From NCBI GenBank assembly GCA_017998095.1, contig JAGODU010000121.1, positions 1-11,982 on the forward strand: 11,982 bases of DNA. The letters run 5' to 3'. How positions within the stretch are numbered: the stretch's first letter is position 1; each line of letters begins with the position of its first letter. The notes under the pieces were generated by a model. The model was not told where the DNA came from. It did not search any database and worked only from the letters and a program-made list of their open reading frames with translations. Of the stretch, positions 6,889-11,982 are shown piece after piece. A program made the position numbers and the translations under genes. The stretch is from Prolixibacteraceae bacterium (GTDB taxonomy: Bacteria; Bacteroidota; Bacteroidia; Bacteroidales; Prolixibacteraceae).

Positions 6889-7095
6889 ATGGAAAATAAC
6901 AAATACATGGATGTAAAAATGGTCAGTGAATATATACATGTCTCAACTTCATTGATTTACCATATGGTGAACAAGGGTCAAATTCCTTTCATAAAGGTGA
7001 GATACAGAACCATATTTGAACGAGAGCAGATCGATAAGTGGCTTCATAATAACTGCACAATGGTCGAAGATTTACCCGTCTTCCCAAAATTTTAA
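6889..7095 (+). CDS. Excisionase-like helix-turn-helix protein
   Basis: A 68-residue protein made of one winged helix-turn-helix of the excisionase/MerR (HTH_17) type: YMDVKMVSEYIHVSTSLIYHMV is the two-helix core, NKGQIPFIKVRYRTIFEREQIDKWL the wing and last helix. Such proteins bind near the attachment site and direct the integrase toward excision, or act as small repressors. The stop codon lies five bases before the integrase start, so the two are co-transcribed and probably translationally coupled; that arrangement strongly supports the excisionase role. Confidence 0.85.
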   Translation: MENNKYMDVKMVSEYIHVSTSLIYHMVNKGQIPFIKVRYRTIFEREQIDKWLHNNCTMVEDLPVFPKF

Positions 7096-7100
7096 TCACC

Positions 7101-8309
7101 ATGCCATCAATTAAGATAGTCTTAGACGGCCGAAAGAAGTTAAAAGATAATATGTTCAATCTTTCTATTCGGGTATGCCACAAAGGAAAGGTTCAGTACC
7201 TACCAATGACGAAAATAACCGTTAAGCAATACAACCAGGTCTTCGTAACAAAATCGATGGATAAGGAAAGTATTGAATTTCGGGCAAAGGCCGATGAATT
7301 CAGGGCCAGATGTGAACGGATCTTCGGCGAGATGTCCGTTTTTAATCCGACCAAATTCCGTGAGAAGGTCTACTCCAAGGAGAAGGAATTGCCCAAGACA
7401 CTGGTATTGAAAGATCTGTTTGATTACTACATCGAGAACTATAGGGGTATTACCATCCGAACACGGAAACATTTCAGGCTCTCGATTAACCTCCTTGAGT
7501 CATTTCAATCTGACCTGCGAGTTCATGACATAACGAGTGAGTTTCTGAAGGACTTCGAAGCCGTCAAGACAAAACAGGGTTTGTCAAAGAGTACCATTGA
7601 AGGTGTCTTCCGTAACCTCAGGAGGATTATCAACTATTTCATGCATGAGAAAAGGACCATACCCAGTACTTTCCCGTACCCTTTTGGAAAGGGTGGCTAC
7701 AGTATTGGAAGCACATGGCCAAAGAAGCAGGTTCTGAAGAACTCAGAGATAAGGAAGATCATAGCTCTCAAGGATTTCAAAAACGCCGAGCAGGAATATG
7801 CCAGAGACATCTGGTTATTCCTGTATCGGGCCAACGGTATAAATTTCGCTGACCTGTTAAGGATGAGATGGGACAATATCAAGGGGCATCATCTGGTATT
7901 CTTCCGTAAGAAAACCGAGAACACCCGAAAGAATAACATTAAGCCGATCACTGCTCCATTGACACCAAGATTAAAGAAACTGATTGAGAAGGTAGGAGTG
8001 AAGGAAAGTCCATTCATACTGGGTATGCTGAAGGAAGGGTATTCGGAGAACACCTTTGAGAACCTATCCCATAAGATGAGATCAAAACTAAATGAGCAGC
8101 TGCTTGAGATTGGTGAAAAACTTGGGTTGTCTGTACCCCTGAAGTTGAAAACAGCCAGGGACTGCTATGCCAGCACCTTGAGACGGGCAAAAGTGTCCAA
8201 GGATGACATTGGCGATATGATGGGTCATGCGAATTCCATTGTCACTGAGCACTACATAGACAGTCTGGATCTTGAGGAGACGTTTGAGATCAATAAGCAC
8301 ATCCTATGA
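7101..8309 (+). CDS. int: Tyrosine recombinase (integrase), Bacteroidota SAM-like type
   Basis: The 402-residue site-specific recombinase that should move this element. Residues 1-90 resemble an arm-binding N-terminal region, about 100-190 the SAM-like core-binding domain, and about 210-395 the catalytic domain. Visible active-site residues are the beta-hairpin lysine (K270/K271 in FFRKKTEN), R353 in KTAR, H376 in GHAN and the nucleophile Y385 in EHYID. Two positions deviate. The usual first arginine in G-[LM]-R is asparagine (GINFADL, 246-252), although R243 lies close by. The histidine of HxxR is lysine (K350). Variation at the first arginine is known in Bacteroidota enzymes such as IntDOT, so activity is still likely. 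The gene is coupled to the excisionase-like gene upstream. The likely target is tRNA-Asn, judged from the truncated copy near the right edge. Confidence 0.93.
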   Translation: MPSIKIVLDGRKKLKDNMFNLSIRVCHKGKVQYLPMTKITVKQYNQVFVTKSMDKESIEFRAKADEFRARCERIFGEMSVFNPTKFREKVYSKEKELPKTLVLKDLFDYYIENYRGITIRTRKHFRLSINLLESFQSDLRVHDITSEFLKDFEAVKTKQGLSKSTIEGVFRNLRRIINYFMHEKRTIPSTFPYPFGKGGYSIGSTWPKKQVLKNSEIRKIIALKDFKNAEQEYARDIWLFLYRANGINFADLLRMRWDNIKGHHLVFFRKKTENTRKNNIKPITAPLTPRLKKLIEKVGVKESPFILGMLKEGYSENTFENLSHKMRSKLNEQLLEIGEKLGLSVPLKLKTARDCYASTLRRAKVSKDDIGDMMGHANSIVTEHYIDSLDLEETFEINKHIL

Positions 8310-8327
8310 AAAAATATTACGCTAATT

Positions 8328-8777
8328 ATGCAAATAACGGAGAGGCAGAGAATTAATAACTATAACCAAAAAATTGATATGAGATCCAAAATGATGAATT
8401 ACCAGCAATCAAAGGCCTTCATGGCAGACAAAAACATTAAATCACCCGAGGAATATCAAATATGGTATAATAAGAATCGTGAGTACCTCGAAAGCATCGG
8501 GCTTCCTGAACATCCTGAAAAGTATTATAGTAATCCAGAAAATGTAAGGACTTATTTTAACGATATCGCAGAAGATAACGTAGAGATTTTTGCTCTGCAA
8601 AATCAAGAGGAAGGTTTCGAAATGGCGAGATCAATTATAAATAAGGCTGTCAATGAACATGGTAGACGCCACAAAGACCTTGTTGACATCATTATATTCG
8701 AAATGGACAGGATACAATCCAAAATCAAGCATCAGATACGTGAGGAAATCAAAAGAGACTGTTCCTCTTCTACTTAG
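8328..8777 (+). CDS. Hypothetical 149-aa protein after the integrase
   Basis: I do not recognise it with confidence. Residues about 30-69 (FMADKNIKSPEEYQIW ... GLPEHPEKYYSN) resemble a short repeat found in some integrase-associated proteins, in which an IKS-x-EY-x-x-W block is followed by LP-x-x-PE-x-xY. The rest is strongly helical and charged, with a likely coiled C-terminal helix (IIFEMDRIQSKIKHQIREEIKR). It starts 18 bases after the integrase stop and is probably co-transcribed with it. A role as a DNA-binding helper of recombination or a small element regulator is possible. A CTCTTC/GAAGAG hairpin (8765-8784) overlaps the stop codon but lacks a T run. Confidence 0.6.
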   Translation: MQITERQRINNYNQKIDMRSKMMNYQQSKAFMADKNIKSPEEYQIWYNKNREYLESIGLPEHPEKYYSNPENVRTYFNDIAEDNVEIFALQNQEEGFEMARSIINKAVNEHGRRHKDLVDIIIFEMDRIQSKIKHQIREEIKRDCSSST

Positions 8778-9018
8778 CGAAGAGCTAAAGTACCAAAAAG
8801 CAATATTGGAGACAAGTTAGCTCCTTTCAATTCCAAAGTTTTGAGCCTGATTTGGCAATTTTGGACATTGAACAGATACATAATATCAATTAACGATTCA
8901 TTGAGTTAGGCAAGGCGTTTATACAAAGGAGAAAGCGTCCCAGAACCCTTTGTTTGATGAAATATGATTAACTTTAATACCTCACAGTCAATTTCCGATT
9001 ATAATAAACACAGGTTAT

Positions 9019-9819
9019 ATGGCAGAAAGGTATTGTTTCCCGTTTGGCCAGGAGCTAAGAAAAGTCGAACAGAAAGACAGATCTCCTAAAAGGGCATTCG
9101 TACTCGGAGTATATGCTAGTGCAGTCCACGCAAGATGGGTTGATAAGGAAGGAAAACAAGTAGTGTCGGCCCTAGCTGTTGCCAGTGAACCCGAAATCTT
9201 CTGGAGAGGGGACAATGCAGAAACAATAATCAGTGAGATAAGAATTCCTGAGGAGCTTGGAACATTGACAGTGCCGAAGGATTCAAGACTGAATGGGCCG
9301 TCAGGGAGAGCTCTTGATGAGAAGTTCCTTAAACCACTTGGTCTCAATAGGGATGATGTTTGGCTATGTGACCTTCTTCCATATTCTCGGGTAAATGAGA
9401 ACCAGAAGAAGGCAATAGATAGCCAATATAAGCAGGATCTGATCCAGAAATATAAACTATCCCCTGCAACGATTCCTCTATTTGACAAGAAAGAATTGAA
9501 TTCCCCATCAAGGCGGGCTGAAATTCTTCAAGAGCTGGAGTATTCCAAGGCTGACACCTTAGTTCTGCTAGGAGATCTCCCTATCTATTGGTTTTTAAGA
9601 TACTTTGACAAGAGATATTCACGTCTGGCACAATTTGGTGAAACTCCAGACACTTATGGGTATCCGCATACGATAAGAATCAACGGGAACCTTTACAATG
9701 TCATTCCACTTTGTCACCCAAGACAGGCAGATAGGCTTGGGACTTCAAATAGTAGATGGGGTTTTCTGCATGACCATTGGATCAAAGTGCGCTACACTGG
9801 AAAAGATAAAGAGATATAA
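9019..9819 (+). CDS. Uracil-DNA-glycosylase-like protein
   Basis: A 266-residue protein that appears to belong to the uracil-DNA glycosylase superfamily, whose members cut a base off DNA and leave an abasic site. Visible elements in order: a first strand and loop FVLGVYASAVHARW (27-40) at the usual place of motif A, NGPSGRALDEKFLKPLGL (92-109) as in family-4-like enzymes, the strand VWLCDLLPYSRVN (114-126), the strand LVLLGDLPIYWFL (181-193), and an HPR block (233-235, LCHPRQADRLG) in place of the HPS motif. The iron-sulfur cysteines of family 4 are not evident, and motif A lacks the usual GxxPG form. The target may therefore be a modified base rather than uracil, as in some phage-defence glycosylases. 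It lies in the cargo region between the integrase and the attachment site, 117 bases before a nuclease-like gene in the same direction. Confidence 0.72.
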   Translation: MAERYCFPFGQELRKVEQKDRSPKRAFVLGVYASAVHARWVDKEGKQVVSALAVASEPEIFWRGDNAETIISEIRIPEELGTLTVPKDSRLNGPSGRALDEKFLKPLGLNRDDVWLCDLLPYSRVNENQKKAIDSQYKQDLIQKYKLSPATIPLFDKKELNSPSRRAEILQELEYSKADTLVLLGDLPIYWFLRYFDKRYSRLAQFGETPDTYGYPHTIRINGNLYNVIPLCHPRQADRLGTSNSRWGFLHDHWIKVRYTGKDKEI

Positions 9820-9907
9820 CAATTGACTTCAAAGTGTCCTTCAAGCCTAGCGGAGCATAGTCAATCTACAGAGAAACCATTGGGTGCTATAGTAAATATA
9901 TTCAAGC

Positions 9908-9928
9908 AAATAAAGGTTCGATTTATTT
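9908..9928 (+). repeat. AT-rich hairpin before the nuclease-like gene
   Basis: AAATAAA (9908-9914) pairs with TTTATTT (9922-9928) around a 7-base loop, ending 8 bases before the ATG at 9937. It could affect translation of that gene or be part of its promoter. The stem is short and contains only A-T pairs, so it may be chance. Confidence 0.25.
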
Positions 9929-9936
9929 CATAAATT

Positions 9937-11640
9937 ATGGCCATTGGCGTTTTTCCGAAGTTTTCAAACATCTTTCCAAATCAACCTGTTCCCAAACCCG
10001 AGGACTTATTGAGAGATGTTCCATCCCAAATGGTGATTGGTATCCTTTCCTATATTAATGGAAGGCTTTACATTAATGAATCTATTGAGGAGCAAGAAAC
10101 CTTATTTGGCTTACTCATCGAGAGATTACCAAAAACGGATTTTAATTCTATTAGAGCCAGATATAATGACTTTGTGTCTGGGTTTTCAAGGCAGGATCTA
10201 TTTATATTTCCATTACTCACCCTGCTGCAAATAATTGAATGGGAAGTAGTTAATTATCGGAAAATTCCTTTCACAACCTCCACTGCAGAACAGGAATTAA
10301 AAATTCTACAAGTAATTCTAATCTATAATCAGCGGTTAGATGAAAGCCATCTCCCAAACAGCACTGAGACAAATAATTCCAACCAGCTATTAAAACTACT
10401 ATGGGAAAATTCTCTCCCACAATTAGAGTTCACCAGGAGAAAACTATTTTTCAGTCAGATTTTATTGGGTTTCAAATTCATTGATTATCTGGATGCAAAC
10501 CACCAAGCTCATCTGGAGTCATACTTAACGTACTTGGGAATCAACCATAAGGAGGACATATTTAAAGGGGTATTTGAATTATTGATAAATGGGTATAATA
10601 AATCGGACAGAAGCTTCAGACATAGCTTTCCTGTGTCAGTTCTGAAAAGGAATAAACTGTTAGAATCTTTTGTCCTTGATTTGGAAACTCTAAATACTCA
10701 AGAATATATAGATTGCGGAAATGCCAAGTTCTTTAAAGGATTGCGTAAATACCCCCTTCTTAAACATGATGAAGAGACATTCGATATAGTGAATTGGAAT
10801 TTCGTTTCGGATAAAATGACAACCAATGCACTCATTTTTGATTTTTATCAAAACTCTACCATTAAACCAAAAATGAGATTTGAGGAATACAAATCAGAAA
10901 TCGGATTGCTGTTTTCAGAAAAGAGCTTCTTGGTTGGCTTTTTAAGAAATACATTCAGAAATTCCAAGTACACACATCTAACAAGTGAAATAAATGAGGC
11001 TATTACTTCAGATTATTATTTAAGAATTGACAATAAGATAATCATTATTGAATACAAAGACTGCACAATGGCTGATGCAATAAAGAATAGCAGTTATGAT
11101 CTAATAAAGGAATACTTTGAGACAATTTTTATACAAAGTAAGAGAAGTAAGCCAAAAGGAGTTACTCAACTTATAGCACAGATAGATAGGATTGACAAAG
11201 AGTATGACAGGATTGAGGATTTCGTTAAAATTGGAATCGAAAAGTCAAGATTGATTATTTTCCCAGTTATAATTACAAAGGATTTCTCGTTCACGGTGAA
11301 TGGTCTTAACCATTTTCTTAATGAACATTTTAGAAAAGAATTAAGTAGAAGGAAGTATCCCTTCTTTTTAATTGAGGATATAATTCTTGTCGATTTAAAG
11401 CGGCTTATGGATTGGAGCGATGACCTGGAGTGTGGAAGGATTACCCTGCCCTCACTGTTAAATAATTATCTTTTAAAACTGAGTTTCTATACAGAAGCAA
11501 TACAAAAGGAGGGCGGTCAAAAATATGTTCTTGACAGTATCGCCAGTTTTAACCATTTAATGATACCACAAGAGACAAAAAACATAACTGAGACCAATGC
11601 TTTCCAAGAGATCCTGAAGTATTTGAAATTTAAACAATAG
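9937..11640 (+). CDS. Large protein with PD-(D/E)XK nuclease signature
   Basis: A 567-residue protein without a named family that I recognise. Residues about 345-375 carry the PD-(D/E)XK core: a helix with E (TSEINEAI), then D359 in SDYYLRID and E372-Y-K374 in IIIIEYKD on the next strand. The helix around KGVTQLIAQI (407-416) fits the helix that follows the core in such enzymes. This fold usually cuts DNA. The N-terminal 340 residues are mostly helical and unassigned; they may sense a target or carry another activity. The C-terminal 150 residues are also unassigned. No signal peptide or membrane segment. It is the last gene before the attachment site and lies after the glycosylase-like gene in the same direction, so a joint phage-defence role is possible. 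The sampled sequence is about 35% G+C. Confidence 0.75.
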   Translation: MAIGVFPKFSNIFPNQPVPKPEDLLRDVPSQMVIGILSYINGRLYINESIEEQETLFGLLIERLPKTDFNSIRARYNDFVSGFSRQDLFIFPLLTLLQIIEWEVVNYRKIPFTTSTAEQELKILQVILIYNQRLDESHLPNSTETNNSNQLLKLLWENSLPQLEFTRRKLFFSQILLGFKFIDYLDANHQAHLESYLTYLGINHKEDIFKGVFELLINGYNKSDRSFRHSFPVSVLKRNKLLESFVLDLETLNTQEYIDCGNAKFFKGLRKYPLLKHDEETFDIVNWNFVSDKMTTNALIFDFYQNSTIKPKMRFEEYKSEIGLLFSEKSFLVGFLRNTFRNSKYTHLTSEINEAITSDYYLRIDNKIIIIEYKDCTMADAIKNSSYDLIKEYFETIFIQSKRSKPKGVTQLIAQIDRIDKEYDRIEDFVKIGIEKSRLIIFPVIITKDFSFTVNGLNHFLNEHFRKELSRRKYPFFLIEDIILVDLKRLMDWSDDLECGRITLPSLLNNYLLKLSFYTEAIQKEGGQKYVLDSIASFNHLMIPQETKNITETNAFQEILKYLKFKQ

Positions 11641-11666
11641 TACTTATTTGAAGGTCTGCATAAGGT

Positions 11667-11683
11667 GCCAGTTTCGGGGCCAG
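11667..11683 (+). repeat. GCCAGT tandem pair, candidate integrase arm site (inner)
   Basis: GCCAGT begins at 11667 and again at 11679, 12 bases apart (GCCAGTTTCGGG then GCCAGTATTTTG). The pair lies about 115 bases inside the truncated tRNA. Direct repeats at this distance from the crossover are typical of integrase arm-type sites; this is inferred from position. Confidence 0.4.
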
Positions 11684-11734
11684 TATTTTGACCATATCGG
11701 TGTAATCCCGTGAAATCTTTTACAATTAAGTTGC

Positions 11735-11775
11735 TACAAAAGTAATTGGTACAAACAGATACAAATCTGTACAAA
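11735..11775 (+). repeat. Phased TACAAA repeats next to the attachment site
   Basis: TACAAA occurs at 11735, 11750, 11760 and 11770; the last three are exactly 10 bases apart, so all face one side of the helix, and a TACAAT lies at 11721. The inverted repeat ACAGAT/ATCTGT (11755-11760 and 11765-11770) is superimposed. This fits a cluster of sites for an excisionase or for integrase arm binding. Confidence 0.45.
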
Positions 11776-11798
11776 CCTATGGAAACCCTCATATTTAC

Positions 11799-11840
11799 CT
11801 GTTAATCAGGGGGTCCTAGGTTCAAGTCCTAGCTGGGGAG
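11799..11840 (+). other. Attachment site: 3' fragment of tRNA-Asn (GTT)
   Basis: The 42 bases fit tRNA positions 32-73 exactly: anticodon loop CTGTTAA (11799-11805, anticodon GTT), 3' anticodon stem TCAGG, 5-base variable region GGGTC, T stem CTAGG, T loop TTCAAGT, T stem CCTAG, acceptor strand CTGGGGA, and discriminator G (11840). The upstream sequence (TTTAC in place of CCTGA) cannot complete the anticodon stem, and no TCCCCAG 5' acceptor strand is present, so this is not a functional tRNA gene. It is the copy left at the right end when an element integrates into the 3' half of a tRNA gene. Crossover probably lies in or near the anticodon loop. Confidence 0.85.
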
Positions 11841-11851
11841 CGAAGAGGGTC

Positions 11852-11887
11852 AACCACTTACACGGATTTCGGGTAAGTGGTTTTTTC
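11852..11887 (+). terminator. Intrinsic terminator of the original tRNA gene
   Basis: AACCACTTAC (11852-11861) pairs perfectly with GTAAGTGGTT (11873-11882) around an 11-base loop, followed by a T run. It begins 11 bases after the tRNA 3' end, the normal place for the terminator of a tRNA gene, which supports reading the preceding sequence as a tRNA fragment. Confidence 0.85.
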
Positions 11888-11893
11888 TTATGG

Positions 11894-11910
11894 GCCAGTT
11901 TTGGGCCAGT
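11894..11910 (+). repeat. GCCAGT tandem pair beyond the tRNA terminator (outer)
   Basis: GCCAGT begins at 11894 and at 11905, 11 bases apart (GCCAGTTTTGG then GCCAGTTTC). It is in the same orientation and has nearly the same sequence and spacing as the pair at 11667-11683 on the other side of the tRNA fragment. Its presence outside the expected boundary may mark the start of another related element. No gene is visible in the last 70 bases. Confidence 0.4.
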
Positions 11911-11982
11911 TTCTGGGGGAAATTCACCGTTTTCGGGTCATAAGTTAATGACGGTCTTAAAATAAAATGGCTGTAGTTGTTC

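Noticed and set aside
8765..8784. Hairpin CTCTTC/GAAGAG as a terminator for the integrase operon
   Set aside because: No T run follows and it overlaps the stop codon; an alternative fold TTAGC/GCTAA competes.
9015..9488. 157-aa minus-strand frame
   Set aside because: It is antisense to the glycosylase-like gene and is rich in serine and leucine, as expected of a shadow frame.
11517..11792. 91-aa minus-strand frame reaching the attachment site
   Set aside because: It overlaps the end of the nuclease-like gene and the repeat-rich att region, and its sequence shows no domain-like pattern.
11755..11840. Complete tRNA gene
   Set aside because: The 3' part fits tRNA-Asn, but the preceding sequence has no matching anticodon stem, D arm or 5' acceptor strand.

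Overview
The window looks like the right-hand part of an integrated mobile element in a Bacteroidota chromosome. Three things point to that phylum: a tyrosine recombinase of the 'SAM-like' type common there, a BT4734/VirE_N-like primase-type protein, and AT-rich start regions mostly without strong Shine-Dalgarno sites. The right boundary is visible. A 42-nt piece at 11799-11840 fits nucleotides 32-73 of a tRNA-Asn (anticodon GTT) with its 5' half missing, followed by an intrinsic terminator. This is what an element leaves behind after integrating into the 3' part of a tRNA gene. The intact tRNA and left end are not in the window.

Left part (1-2400): about 400 bases without a supportable gene, then a leftward pair of small genes (a ribbon-helix-helix DNA-binding protein and a small basic protein of unknown function), a spacer with a 10-bp inverted repeat, and a leftward gene for a primase-like protein with a C-terminal helix-turn-helix. 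Its start codon lies just after a GC-rich hairpin and a T7 run, a possible leader control element. No relaxase, coupling protein or helicase is in the window.

Middle part (2652-6707): rightward genes for an uncharacterised four-cysteine protein of 361 aa, a fusion of a ParB-like domain with a beta-class (SPPY type) DNA methyltransferase, and two small unknown proteins. The methyltransferase gene follows two exact 15-bp repeats with nested palindromes plus a third degenerate copy, and ends in a strong terminator, so it looks separately regulated. Its base composition appears higher in G+C than its neighbours.

Right part (6889-11640): an excisionase-like HTH gene is tightly coupled to the integrase gene and a small unknown gene. 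Between these and the tRNA fragment lie two cargo genes: a uracil-DNA-glycosylase-like protein and a 567-aa protein with a PD-(D/E)XK nuclease signature. A base-excising enzyme beside a nuclease, between integrase and attachment site, is a typical place for anti-phage genes. The pairing is an inference and I do not recognise it as a named system. The stretch before the tRNA fragment carries phased TACAAA repeats and a pair of GCCAGT repeats. A similar GCCAGT pair occurs just after the tRNA terminator, which may mean that a second element, or its remnant, abuts this one.
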